Of a stretch of DNA of 64,000 nucleotides, positions 38,839 to 47,142 are shown piece after piece. The stretch spans positions 1,488,001 to 1,552,000 of the forward strand of contig CP074381.1 in NCBI GenBank assembly GCA_022041995.1, written 5' to 3'. Each line of letters begins with the position of its first letter. Position 1 is the first letter of the stretch. The stretch is from Cupriavidus necator. Lineage in GTDB: Bacteria > Pseudomonadota > Gammaproteobacteria > Burkholderiales > Burkholderiaceae. The position numbers were made by a program, and so were the translations under genes. Below the pieces are notes generated by a model. The model ran no database searches, was not told the origin of the DNA, and worked only from the letters and a program-made list of their open reading frames with translations.

Positions 38839-39276
38839 GTGTTCAGGCATCTTCTTGTTGCCGTAGACGGCTCCGCTCTGGCCGAAGCGGCCTTTCGCAA
38901 GGCACTGGCGTTTGCGCAGGAGACGCAGGCCAGCATTACGGCGGTGCGCGCCTGCCCAGATTTCCACATCACGACTTACCATACCGAAATGCTCACCGAC
39001 ACCCGGGAGCAGTTCGAAGAGGCGGTCCTCGAGGACGCATCGAAATACCTCGACGGCATCGCGCGAGAGGCCGCCGCGGCAGGCGTGCCCTGTGACACCA
39101 GCAGCGTGGTCGACGATCACCCCTACGATGCCATCATCAAGGCTGCCGAAGAAAAGGATTGTGACCTGATTGTCATGGCGTCTCATGGACGCAGCGGTGT
39201 GAAGGGGCTGTTGATCGGCAGCGAAACCCTGAAGGTACTGACCCACAGCAAGATTCCCGTGCTGGTATATCGCTAA
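38839..39276 (+). CDS. Universal stress protein, UspA family
   Basis: Protein of 145 residues with the Usp alpha/beta fold. It opens with FRHLLVAVDGSALAEAAFRK and has the ATP-binding consensus G-x2-G-x9-G-(S/T) in HGRSGVKGLLIGSETLKVL near the C-terminus. Probably ATP-binding, cytoplasmic and induced by stress or starvation, as for the family. AAGGAGG precedes the start. A small hypothetical gene follows. Confidence 0.92.
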   Translation: MFRHLLVAVDGSALAEAAFRKALAFAQETQASITAVRACPDFHITTYHTEMLTDTREQFEEAVLEDASKYLDGIAREAAAAGVPCDTSSVVDDHPYDAIIKAAEEKDCDLIVMASHGRSGVKGLLIGSETLKVLTHSKIPVLVYR

Positions 39277-39368
39277 ACGTCGCGTGAATGGGTCGCCGGC
39301 ATCGATGACGCCGGACACGTTCGTGACGCCACCATGGTGCCTGTGACGGGCGCCATAAAGGATCCGCC

Positions 39369-39563
39369 ATGAGCACACGCCGCTATGTCGTGATGATCGA
39401 CCAGCCCAGGGACGTTGCCGACGAGCAGATGGCAGAGTACATCAAGCATGCCATCGCCGGCTGGGGTGCCGGATTGCCCCCGCCTCCGGCGGACAGCCCG
39501 TTCTTCGACCTGGATGTGTTGTCGGTAACAGTGGTCAGCAAACCGCACAAGGACCATCCATGA
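39369..39563 (+). CDS. Hypothetical 64-residue protein
   Basis: Begins MSTRRYVVMIDQPRDVADEQ and is otherwise featureless, with a Pro-rich patch (GLPPPPADSPFF). Its stop overlaps the start of the following radical-SAM remnant by four bases (ATGA), which suggests an operon with that gene when it was intact. No family recognised. A good GGATCC-type spacing but no strong ribosome-binding site is seen. Confidence 0.55.
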   Translation: MSTRRYVVMIDQPRDVADEQMAEYIKHAIAGWGAGLPPPPADSPFFDLDVLSVTVVSKPHKDHP

Positions 39564-39934
39564 AGGATGCGCCTGGCTCAGGCAGCTATCCCGGCCGTTA
39601 CTGGCATTTCCTGGATGACGGCCGCATGCAGTGCGACCTGTGCCCGCGCCATTGCCGCCTGCATGGCGAGCAGCGCGGCGCTTGCTTCGTGCGCCAGCGG
39701 ATGGCGCTGACCGCCTATGGCCGCTCGTCCGGCTTCTGTATCGATCCTGTCGAAAAGGAGCCGCTCAACCACTTTTACCCGGGCTCCGCTGTCCTGGGCG
39801 GCGGCGGATTCCTGTGCACATCGTGGAATAGGCCGGCATGCAGGCGTGGGGCTCTCCGCCGCTGGTCACTGGGACCAACCTCGTGGAAGGATGAAGAACA
39901 AAAAAAAAGCCCGACCTGTAGAGGTCGGGTTTAA
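39560..39934 (+). pseudogene. Truncated AmrS-like (AmmeMemoRadiSam) radical-SAM protein
   Basis: The first 83 residues match the N-terminus of AmrS-type radical-SAM proteins: MQCDLCPRHCRLHGEQRGAC, then YGRSSGFCIDPVEKEPLNHF and YPGSAVL. After about 39810 the homology stops, exactly before the radical-SAM Cys-x3-Cys-x2-Cys motif, and the frame wanders through non-homologous sequence into the phasin terminator. The intact family has about 350 to 390 residues. No alternative frame downstream restores the missing motif, so this is a deletion remnant, unlike the single-base frameshifts elsewhere in the window. Confidence 0.8.
39901..39929 (-). terminator. Rho-independent terminator downstream of phaP1
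   Basis: On the minus strand CCCGACCT/AGGTCGGG (39910-39929, loop GTAG) is followed by eight T. It lies 185 bases after the phasin stop, leaving a long 3' untranslated region. Confidence 0.88.
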
Positions 39935-40024
39935 CGATACCTTTGGACAAGGAGACCGCGGTACCGAGGAGACATCGGCAGACAAGGCAGCGCCGCTCCA
40001 GCTCGGTCAGGGCACTACCTTCAT

Positions 40025-40093
40025 CGTTGGCAAAGCACACCGCAAACGCCAGGCGTCGATATGCTTTGCCAACGGACCGGCCGCAGCCGGTCC
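40025..40093. repeat. Two adjacent inverted repeats in the phaP1 3' region
   Basis: CGTTGGCAAAGCA (40025-40037) and TGCTTTGCCAACG (40062-40074) are perfect 13-base arms around a 24-base loop. Immediately next, GGACCGGC and GCCGGTCC (40074-40093) form an 8-base hairpin with loop CGCA. Both lie between the phasin stop (40114) and its terminator. They may stabilise the abundant phasin mRNA or mark an old insertion boundary. Confidence 0.6.
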
Positions 40094-40113
40094 ATCTTCA
40101 ACGCAGACTGCTA

Positions 40114-40692
40114 TCAGGCAGCCGTCGTCTTCTTCGCCGTGGCCGTACGGGCCGTGGCGCTGGCTTGCTGGGCAGCCTTGGTGGCAGCCGTTGCCGCAGC
40201 CTGGAAGTTGGTTTCGGCGATTTCGACCGCTTGCTTGGTCGCCTTCTGCACCGACTCGTAGGCGTTGTTGGCAGCGGAGATCGCCGACTTCACGATGGCC
40301 ACGGTCGATTCCGAACCGGCCGGGGCGTTCTTGGCGAGGTTCTCGACCAGGGCTTGCACGTTCTTCGAGCCTTCGGCCAGTTGGGCCTCGGCTACCTTGG
40401 TGAATTCGCTCTGGGTTTCCGAAGCGATTTCATACAGGTGGCGGGTGTAGGCCAGGGTCTTTTCGGCAACCGGCTGCACGGCTGCGGCCTGGATGGCCAG
40501 CAGTTCCTGTGCGTCCTTGGCCGACAGCGCCTTCTTGGCGTTGTCCACGCTTTCTGCGAACGTGGTCTTGACGACCTGCAGGTTCAGCTCGACGAGCTTT
40601 TCGACGCCTTCAAACGCCTTGGTGGTCAGGCCGAACAGCGTTTCGAGGTTAGCCTTTTGCGCTGCTGCAACTTGTTCCGGGGTGAGGATCAT
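40114..40692 (-). CDS. phaP1: Phasin PhaP1, polyhydroxyalkanoate granule protein
   Basis: Amphipathic helical protein of 192 residues that coats PHB granules. The N-terminus [20 protein letters not shown] and the central [20 protein letters not shown] are as I recall in PhaP1 of C. necator. The C-terminus is an Ala/Thr/Lys tail ([14 protein letters not shown]). GGAGA lies upstream of the ATG at 40692. It is transcribed alone, with a strong promoter and two TGC-N3-GCA dyads upstream, and a distant terminator. Repression by PhaR is known for this gene in Ralstonia eutropha. Confidence 0.97.
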   Translation of the reverse strand: MILTPEQVAAAQKANLETLFGLTTKAFEGVEKLVELNLQVVKTTFAESVDNAKKALSAKDAQELLAIQAAAVQPVAEKTLAYTRHLYEIASETQSEFTKVAEAQLAEGSKNVQALVENLAKNAPAGSESTVAIVKSAISAANNAYESVQKATKQAVEIAETNFQAAATAATKAAQQASATARTATAKKTTAA

Positions 40693-40817
40693 TGCTGGTC
40701 TCCAGTGGTGAACTTCAAGGTCTAGCAAATTAAGCCGCCTAGATGTCAGGGCCGTGACGGCGTTGTGCCCGAATCGGCCAGCCCAGGCGTGTGGGTGGGT
40801 CAAGGCGCATTTCTTGT

Positions 40818-40834
40818 TTGGTGCGCCGCAACAA
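40818..40834. promoter_or_regulatory. Dyad at the phaP1 transcription start (candidate PhaR site)
   Basis: TTGGTGCGCCGCAACAA is an imperfect palindrome (one mismatched pair) with core TGC-N3-GCA. It covers the expected transcription start of phaP1. It shares the core with the dyad at 40873-40891. Confidence 0.55.
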
Positions 40835-40839
40835 TTCCT

Positions 40840-40867
40840 ATTTTAGAGACGCCGGATTCAATGTCAA
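40840..40867 (-). promoter_or_regulatory. phaP1 promoter
   Basis: On the minus strand a perfect -35 TTGACA (40862-40867), a 16-base spacer and -10 TAAAAT (40840-40845, 5 of 6) give a start near 40833 and a leader of about 140 bases. A strong promoter is consistent with phasin abundance. Confidence 0.8.
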
Positions 40868-40872
40868 GTGGA

Positions 40873-40891
40873 TTTTGTGCGATGCACAAAA
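40873..40891. promoter_or_regulatory. Dyad upstream of the phaP1 -35 (candidate PhaR site)
   Basis: TTTTGTGC and GCACAAAA are perfect 8-base arms around GAT, five bases upstream of the -35. Together with the dyad at +1 this matches the reported arrangement of PhaR binding immediately upstream of -35 and at the start of phaP. Confidence 0.65.
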
Positions 40892-41051
40892 CAGCGTTGC
40901 ACGCGATACACGGATGTGGCTGCGCCGCCACCCCGGGGCGCTCCGGCGATGGCCGGGCAGGGGTGCTACTATCGCAGACTGCCCGCGCCCGCACGGCTGG
41001 CCGCCGCCGGGGATCCAACAAGACGTGAACAGAACCGCCCAGGCCACCGCC

Positions 41052-41972
41052 ATGCTCGCTTTCTACGCCGACCACTTTGTGCTGCCACTGCCAACCGGGC
41101 ACCGTTTCCCGATGCGCAAGTACAGCATGCTGCGCGATGCCGTCGCGGCGCAGGTGCCGGGGCTGCGCCTGGTGGAGGCGCCGCGCGCGGGTGACGACGC
41201 CTTGTTGCTGGCGCACACGCCCGGGTACGTGCAGGCCGCGTCAGCCGGCACGCTCGACGCGTCGCGCCAGCGCGAAATTGGCTTCCCGTGGTCCGAGGCC
41301 ATGGTGGAACGCTCGCGGCGCTCCGCTGGCGCCACCATCGAGGCCTGCAGGATGGCGCTGCGCGAAGGCATTGCCGTGAACCTGGCGGGCGGCACCCACC
41401 ATGCGTATGCCGACAAGGGCGGCGGCTTCTGCGTGTTCAACGATGCCGCCATTGCGGCCCGCGTGCTGCAGCGCGATGGCGCCGTGCGGCGCGTGGCCGT
41501 GGTCGACCTGGACGTGCACCAGGGCAATGGCACCGCGTCGATCCTGCAAGGCGATCCGTCCGTGTTCACGCTGTCGCTGCATGGCGAGAAGAACTATCCG
41601 TTCCGCAAAGAGGCCAGCGACCTGGACGTCGGCCTGCCGGACGGCTGCGACGACGACACCTATGCGCAGGCGCTGCAGGCGGCGCTGGGCACGCTGTTCA
41701 GCCGCTTCGATCCTGAGCTGCTCATCTACCTGGCCGGTGCCGATCCGCATGAGGGCGATCGCCTCGGGCGGCTCAGGCTGACCCTTGCGGGCCTGGCACG
41801 GCGCGACCGGCTGGTGTTCGATGCCGCGCATGCGCGCCAGTTGCCGGTGGCGGTGGCGATGGCGGGCGGCTACGGCAACCAGATCGAGGACACTGTTGCG
41901 GTCCACGCGCAGACTGTGAGCCTGGCCGCGCAATATCACGCGCGCCATGCACAGGTGGCGCTGGCCTCATGA
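41052..41972 (+). CDS. Histone-deacetylase-family amidohydrolase
   Basis: Zinc-dependent deacetylase-like protein of 306 residues (bacterial class II HDAC/AcuC relatives). It contains GGTHHAYADKGGGFCVFND (active-site His pair), the zinc ligands in VDLDVHQGNG (Asp-x-His), and LAGADPHEGDRLGRL. The likely substrates are acetylated polyamines or proteins, but nothing here decides between them. The start at 41052 (MLAFYADHF) is used; a GTG at 41025 would add nine residues. Its stop overlaps the next gene by four bases. Confidence 0.9.
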   Translation: MLAFYADHFVLPLPTGHRFPMRKYSMLRDAVAAQVPGLRLVEAPRAGDDALLLAHTPGYVQAASAGTLDASRQREIGFPWSEAMVERSRRSAGATIEACRMALREGIAVNLAGGTHHAYADKGGGFCVFNDAAIAARVLQRDGAVRRVAVVDLDVHQGNGTASILQGDPSVFTLSLHGEKNYPFRKEASDLDVGLPDGCDDDTYAQALQAALGTLFSRFDPELLIYLAGADPHEGDRLGRLRLTLAGLARRDRLVFDAAHARQLPVAVAMAGGYGNQIEDTVAVHAQTVSLAAQYHARHAQVALAS

Positions 41973-42892
41973 GCGGGGTGATGGAGCAAGGCGGCGCAGC
42001 GGCAGGCGCCCGCGCCACGTTGTGGGTGGCGTCGATGCCGTGGCTGTTCGTGCTGATCTGGAGCACCGGCTTTATCGTCGCCAAATACGGCATGCCGTAT
42101 GCGGAGCCGATGACCTTTCTGTTCCTGCGCTTTGCCGGCGTGGTGGTGCTGATGGTGCCATTCGTGCTGCTGGCGCGCGTGCCGCTGCCGCGCCTGCCAG
42201 GCAAGGCGGAAACAGACTGGCGCGCGGTCGGCCATATCGCCGTCGCCGGGCTGCTGCTGCAGACGGGCTACCTGGGCGGCGTCTGGGCGGCGATCAAGCT
42301 TGGCATGCCCGCCGGGGTATCGGCGCTGATCGTTGGCATGCAGCCGATCCTGACCGCGCTGATCGCCACGCGCATGGGTGAGCGCATCGGCGCGCACCAG
42401 TGGCTGGGGCTGCTGCTGGGCATTGCCGGCGTGGCGCTGGTGGTGGCCAACAAGCTGGGTGCCAGCGGGCTCACGCCGGCAAGCCTGGCACTGGCGGGTG
42501 GCGCCTTGCTCAGCATCACGGTCGGCACGGTCTACCAGAAGCACTTCTGCCCGGTGTTCGACCTGCGCATGGGCTCGGTGATCCAGTTCGCCGCGGCGGC
42601 ACTTGCGTGCGTGCCGTTCATGTTCCTGTTCGAGACCCGCGCGGTGCAGTGGAGTGCCGCGATGTTTGGTGCCATGGCGTGGTCGGTGGTGGCGCTGTCG
42701 ATCGGCGCGATCTCGCTGCTGTTCCTGCTGATCCGGCAGGGCGCGGCCACCAAAGTGTCCAGCCTGATGTACCTGACGCCGCCCACTACCGCGGTGATGG
42801 CCTGGCTGCTCTTCGGCGAGCGCTTTCCGCCGCTGGCCGCCGCCGGCATGGTGCTCGCGGCGCTTGGGGTCGCACTTGTCATCCGCCGCTAG
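41969..42892 (+). CDS. EamA-family (DMT superfamily) transporter
   Basis: Inner-membrane protein of 307 residues with ten predicted helices arranged as two EamA repeats (first with LIWSTGFIVAKYGMPYAEPM, second with LLLIRQGAATKVSSLMYLTP). Probably a metabolite exporter. Translationally coupled to the HDAC-like gene through ATGA overlap, which suggests a joint role in handling an acetylated or acylated small molecule (inference). Confidence 0.9.
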   Translation: MSGVMEQGGAAAGARATLWVASMPWLFVLIWSTGFIVAKYGMPYAEPMTFLFLRFAGVVVLMVPFVLLARVPLPRLPGKAETDWRAVGHIAVAGLLLQTGYLGGVWAAIKLGMPAGVSALIVGMQPILTALIATRMGERIGAHQWLGLLLGIAGVALVVANKLGASGLTPASLALAGGALLSITVGTVYQKHFCPVFDLRMGSVIQFAAAALACVPFMFLFETRAVQWSAAMFGAMAWSVVALSIGAISLLFLLIRQGAATKVSSLMYLTPPTTAVMAWLLFGERFPPLAAAGMVLAALGVALVIRR

Positions 42893-42963
42893 CCGCGGCG
42901 CGTTCGTGTTGCGTATGCGGGATTTCAGAATATTCCTCTCCCCTCTTGTCCCGCCCACGTCTC

Positions 42964-43422
42964 ATGAAACCGCAAGCCGAGTCGCGCAGTGCCTATCCGT
43001 ACTTCCAGCCGATCACCACGCGTTGGATGGATAACGATGTCTATGGCCACATCAACAACGTTGTCTACTACAGTTACTTTGATACCGTGGTGAATACCTA
43101 CCTGATCCGGCAGGGCGTGCTCGATGTCACGTCGGGCGACACGATCGGGCTGGTGATCGAGACGCAGTGCAACTACTTCTCGTCGCTCAGCTTCCCCGAG
43201 ACCGTCGTGGCCGGCCTGCGCGTGACAAGGCTGGGTACGTCGAGCGTGCGCTATGAGGTCGGGCTGTTCAGCGGCGACAACGAGACCGCTGCCGCGCAGG
43301 GGCATTTCATCCACGTCTATGTCGATCGCGCCACGCGCCGGCCGGTGCCGTTGCCCGAGCCGCTGCGCGAGGCGTTGCTGCCGTTGGTGATGACCGACGC
43401 AGTGACGGGCGGGCAAGGGTAA
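42964..43422 (+). CDS. Acyl-CoA thioesterase, 4HBT hot-dog family
   Basis: Protein of 152 residues with the 4-hydroxybenzoyl-CoA thioesterase signature TTRWMDNDVYGHINNVVYYS, including the catalytic Asp. Hydrolyses an acyl-CoA of unknown identity. Intact, single hot-dog domain. Separated from the transporter by about 70 bases and from the nitroreductase by about 25, so all may be read together. Confidence 0.9.
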   Translation: MKPQAESRSAYPYFQPITTRWMDNDVYGHINNVVYYSYFDTVVNTYLIRQGVLDVTSGDTIGLVIETQCNYFSSLSFPETVVAGLRVTRLGTSSVRYEVGLFSGDNETAAAQGHFIHVYVDRATRRPVPLPEPLREALLPLVMTDAVTGGQG

Positions 43423-43448
43423 GGACGGGGCAACTGGAGATGAACAAG

Positions 43449-44162
43449 ATGTCCCACGAGATGCAATTCGGTTCGCAGGATGCCGTGGACTGCGTGGATC
43501 GCGCGATCCTGACGCGGCGTTCGGTGCGGGCCTTTCTCGATACGCACGTGCCGCGCCGGACCGTCGAAGAAATACTGGGCGTGGCCAGCCGTGCGCCGTC
43601 GGGCACCAATACGCAGCCGTGGCGGGTCTATGTGCTGTCCGGCGAGGCCAAGGCCAAGCTGTGCGCCGATGTGCTGGGCGCCTACGAAGACCCCGAGCGC
43701 GACAGCAAATACCTGGAGGAGTATCCGTACTACCCGCGCGAGTGGGCCGATCCCTACTTGTCGCGGCGGCGCAAGGTGGGCTGGGACCTGTACGGGCTGC
43801 TTGAGATCAGCCGCGAAGACAAGGCGCGCATGCATGAACAGCACGCGCGCAACTTCCGTTTCTTTGATGCGCCGGTAGGGATGATCTTCACCATCGACCG
43901 CATCATGGAGCAGGGCAGCTGGCTGGACTACGGCATGTTCCTGCAAAGCATCATGGTCGCCGCCCGGGCGCGCGGGCTCGATACCTGCCCGCAGGCGGCG
44001 TTCACGCAGTTCCACAAGATCATTGGCAGTCACCTGCGGCTGCCGCCGGAGGAAATGGTGGTGTGCGGCATGTCACTGGGTTTTGCCGACCCGGAGGCGA
44101 TCGAGAACCAACTGACCACGGAACGTGAACCGGTCAGCGGGTTCGCGCGTTTCCTCTCATAG
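43449..44162 (+). CDS. Nitroreductase-family FMN oxidoreductase
   Basis: FMN-dependent reductase of 237 residues. Motifs: ILTRRSVRAF, APSGTNTQPWRVYVLSG (FMN-binding), GMIFTIDR, and RGLDTCPQAAFTQFHKII in the C-terminal half. The ATG at 43449 is preferred; GGAG ends nine bases before it but abuts the ATG at 43440. Substrate unknown. Confidence 0.88.
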   Translation: MSHEMQFGSQDAVDCVDRAILTRRSVRAFLDTHVPRRTVEEILGVASRAPSGTNTQPWRVYVLSGEAKAKLCADVLGAYEDPERDSKYLEEYPYYPREWADPYLSRRRKVGWDLYGLLEISREDKARMHEQHARNFRFFDAPVGMIFTIDRIMEQGSWLDYGMFLQSIMVAARARGLDTCPQAAFTQFHKIIGSHLRLPPEEMVVCGMSLGFADPEAIENQLTTEREPVSGFARFLS

Positions 44163-44376
44163 CAAAGTTTGTATCAATGTGTAACGATGAATGCCGATAT
44201 ACAAGGCGATTTCCCTGTATTGGCTGGAGTGTTTCAAAGGGCAGCAAGTTGAACCCGGGTACGCCTGGGGCAAGCCAGAGGCGGTTCGCATGCAAACGTG
44301 ACCTTTTGGTGGTTTTTTCCGTAATGTGGAAATGTTTGCAAATCGAACTTTAAGGAGCGTCTGTAAGTCTTTAATC

Positions 44377-44405
44377 TTGCTAACAATTTCTTTCTTTCCT
44401 ACACT
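44377..44405 (+). promoter_or_regulatory. Candidate promoter of pbpG
   Basis: TTGCTA (44377-44382, 4 of 6), 17 bases, TACACT (44400-44405, 4 of 6), leaving a short leader of about 22 bases. The whole stretch 44163-44433 is AT-rich and has no gene. Confidence 0.5.
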
Positions 44406-44433
44406 AGCGCCATTCTTATGCGCTGAACGAATC

Positions 44434-45644
44434 ATGTTCCGGTCTGATTCCATTTTTTCCAGATTCTTCGGCTCCGCACCCCTGTCCGCTGTTGCCGCCG
44501 CGGTCCTGGTGTCGGTGTCGATGGTCGCGGCGCCCGTGGCCGATGCGGCCACCACGTCCGCAACTACCCAAAAAACATCCAAGAAGCAGGCAACATCGGC
44601 TAACGCCGAGAAAAAAAGTGCTTCGAAGAGTTCACGTGGCGCCAAGGTCGCCAAGAGCGAAGCAAGCGGCACGCGCAAAGTGGTGGTGCTGAAGAACGGC
44701 AAGCGCCACACCGTCGTGGCCCAGCGCGCGGCACCCGTGCGCGCCGTCTTCACCCCGGCCAAGCCGTCGCTGGGCGAAGCCATGGGCTTGCGCGACACCG
44801 ATGACGCGCTGGCACTGCGTTCCAGCGTGGCGCTGGTGATGGACCAGAACTCGAACGAGGTGCTGTTCCAGAAGAACGCCAGTGCGGTGCTGCCGATTGC
44901 CTCGATCACCAAGCTGATGACCGCGCTGGTGGTGATGGACGCCCGCCTGCCGATGGACGAAGTCCTGACCATCTCCGAAGACGACCGCGACACCGAAAAG
45001 CACAGCAGCTCGCGCCTGCGCTTTGGTACGCAGCTGACGCGCCAGGAACTGCTGCTGCTGGCGCTGATGTCGTCCGAGAACCGCGCCGCGTCGGCGCTGG
45101 GCCGCAACTACCCGGGCGGCCTGCCGGCCTTTGTGCAGGCGATGAACCGCAAGGCCCGCGAGCTGGGCATGAACGACAGCCACTTCGTCGATTCCAGCGG
45201 CCTGTCGAGCAGCAATGTGTCGAGCGCAACGGACCTGGTGCGCATGGTCAACGCGGCGTACCGCAACCCGACCATCCGCGAGTTCTCGACGCAGACCGAG
45301 CATGAGGTCAACGTGCTGGGGCGCACCCAGCACTACGTCAGCACCAACCGCCTGGTGCGCGGCGGCAACTGGGAGATCGGCCTGCAGAAGACCGGCTTTA
45401 TCTCCGAAGCCGGCCAGTGCCTGGTGATGCAGGCCAAGGTCCAGGGCCGCAACGTGGTGATGGTGTTCCTGGACTCGGCCGGCAAGCTGTCGCGCTTTGC
45501 CGATGCCAACCGCGTCAAGGACTGGCTGGAGCATGCGCCGTCGCCATCGTCCCCGCCGCGTGGCTTCCCGTCGTCGCCGAACCTGACGCAGGCCCGGGCG
45601 GCGCGCACGCGATCCTGGCCGCGCAGCAGTCGCGCGGCATCTGA
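44434..45644 (+). CDS. pbpG: D-alanyl-D-alanine endopeptidase (PBP7), with a C-terminal frameshift
   Basis: Periplasmic serine peptidase that cuts peptidoglycan cross-links. The N-terminus has a signal peptide (FGSAPLSAVAAAVLVSVSMV) and a Lys/Ser-rich linker. The S11 active-site motifs are all present: ASITKLMTAL (Ser-x2-Lys), SSENRAA (Ser-x-Asn) and QKTGFI (Lys-Thr-Gly). As written the frame runs on past 47000 antisense to other genes. Restoring one C in the run at 45551-45554 gives a natural end (LAAQQSRGI) with stop at 45644, 403 residues, immediately before a terminator. Confidence 0.9.
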
Positions 45645-45660
45645 TACGGAACGCCTGTCC

Positions 45661-45694
45661 AGAAAAAAAACGCGCCGTGCTACGGCGCGTTTTT
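45661..45694. terminator. Bidirectional terminator between pbpG and the FAD oxidase gene
   Basis: ACGCGCCGT and ACGGCGCGT form a 9-base stem with loop GCT, flanked by A-runs on the left and T-runs on the right, so it works for both convergent genes. Confidence 0.88.
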
Positions 45695-45714
45695 CTTTCA
45701 GGCGGCCACAGCCG

Positions 45715-47127
45715 TCAGAGCAGCTTGCCGGGGTTCATGATGCCGGCCGGGTCGAACACGGCCTTGATCTCGCGCATCAGCCGCAGTTCCAGCGGGTCCT
45801 TCATGGCCAGGAAGGCATGGCGCTTGAGCTGGCCGATGCCATGCTCGGCACTGATGCTGCCGCCGTAGCGCATCACTTCGTCCAGCACCGCGTCGGTCAC
45901 CGCATCGCCTTGCGTGGCCGCCCAGTCCTTGGGCGCGCCGGCTGGGCGCGACAGGTTGTAGTGCAGGTTGCCGTCGCCGAAGTGCCCGAAGATAAAGGGC
46001 CGGATGGCGGGATCGAGCACGCGCAGCCGCGTTTCCATCGAGGTCATGAAGGCCGGGATCTGCTCGATCGGCAGCGAGATGTCGTGCTTCAGGTGCGGGC
46101 CGTCGGCGCGCTGTGCTTCAGAGATTTCCTCGCGCAGTTTCCACAGCGCCTGCAATTGTGCGAGCGAGGCAGACACGGCGGCGTCGAGGCACAGCTCGCG
46201 CTCCAGCGCCTCGCCGATGACGCGTTCGAGCAGCGCGTTAAGTGCCGCTTCATCGGTGGTGTCGGCCAGCTCCACCAGCACATAGGCGGGGTAGCGTTGC
46301 GCAAACGGTTCCTGCACTCCTTCCGCGTGCGTGAGCACCAGGTCCAGGCAGTCGCCGGTAAAGAATTCGAAGGCCTGCAGGCGTGCGCCGCATTGCGCGA
46401 ACAGCAGCTCATAGAGTGCCAGCGACTGCGCCGGCGAGGCCACCGCCGCCAGCACCACGCTGCGCGTGTCGGTGCGCGGGAACAGCCGCAGCGCGGCCGC
46501 GGTGATCACGCCGAGCGTGCCTTCGGAGCCAATCAGCAGCTGCTTCAGGTCATAGCCGGTATTGTCCTTGCGCAGCGTGCGCAGGCCGTGGAAGACCTCG
46601 CCATTGGGCAGCACCGCTTCCACGCCCAGCACCAGCTCGCGCGCCATGCCATAGCGCACCACGTTCACGCCGCCGGCATTGGTCGCAAGGTTGCCGCCGA
46701 TCTGGCACGAGTCTTCGGCCGCCAGCGACAGCGGCAGCAGCCGGTTGGCGTCCTGCGCCGCGCGGCGCAGGTTGCCGAGGATGCAGCCGGCCTCGGCAAC
46801 CATGGTGTTGGCGATGGTGTCGAGCGAGCGCACCGCGTTCATGCGATCCAGGCTCAGCACCACGTTCTGCGCCTGCGCATCGGGCGTGGCGCCGCCGCAC
46901 AGGCCGGTATTGCCGCCGCGCGGCACCACCGGCACCGCGGCCTGCTGGCACAGCGCCAGGGCGCGCGACACCTCGTCCACGGTGCGCGGCCGCAGCACGG
47001 CCTGGGCCTGGCCGCGGTAGATGCCGCGCCAGTCAGACAGCCACGGGGCGATGTCGTCGGGATTGGTCAGGACGGTGTCGGTGCCGAGGGCCTCGGTGAG
47101 CCGCTGGGCGAATTGGCCGATATGCAT
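45715..47127 (-). CDS. FAD-linked 2-hydroxyacid dehydrogenase/oxidase (GlcD family)
   Basis: Flavoprotein of 470 residues in the GlcD/D-lactate dehydrogenase/D-2-hydroxyglutarate dehydrogenase family. The FAD-binding PCMH domain has PRGGNTGLCGGATP; the C-terminal domain has HFGDGNLHYNL and ISAEHGIGQLKR. The substrate could be D-lactate, glycolate or D-2-hydroxyglutarate. The GntR gene lies 15 bases upstream on the same strand and is likely its regulator. The nearby lldEF genes fit a hydroxyacid-use region. Confidence 0.9.
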   Translation of the reverse strand: MHIGQFAQRLTEALGTDTVLTNPDDIAPWLSDWRGIYRGQAQAVLRPRTVDEVSRALALCQQAAVPVVPRGGNTGLCGGATPDAQAQNVVLSLDRMNAVRSLDTIANTMVAEAGCILGNLRRAAQDANRLLPLSLAAEDSCQIGGNLATNAGGVNVVRYGMARELVLGVEAVLPNGEVFHGLRTLRKDNTGYDLKQLLIGSEGTLGVITAAALRLFPRTDTRSVVLAAVASPAQSLALYELLFAQCGARLQAFEFFTGDCLDLVLTHAEGVQEPFAQRYPAYVLVELADTTDEAALNALLERVIGEALERELCLDAAVSASLAQLQALWKLREEISEAQRADGPHLKHDISLPIEQIPAFMTSMETRLRVLDPAIRPFIFGHFGDGNLHYNLSRPAGAPKDWAATQGDAVTDAVLDEVMRYGGSISAEHGIGQLKRHAFLAMKDPLELRLMREIKAVFDPAGIMNPGKLL

Positions 47128-47142
47128 GATGGCGGTGTCGTC

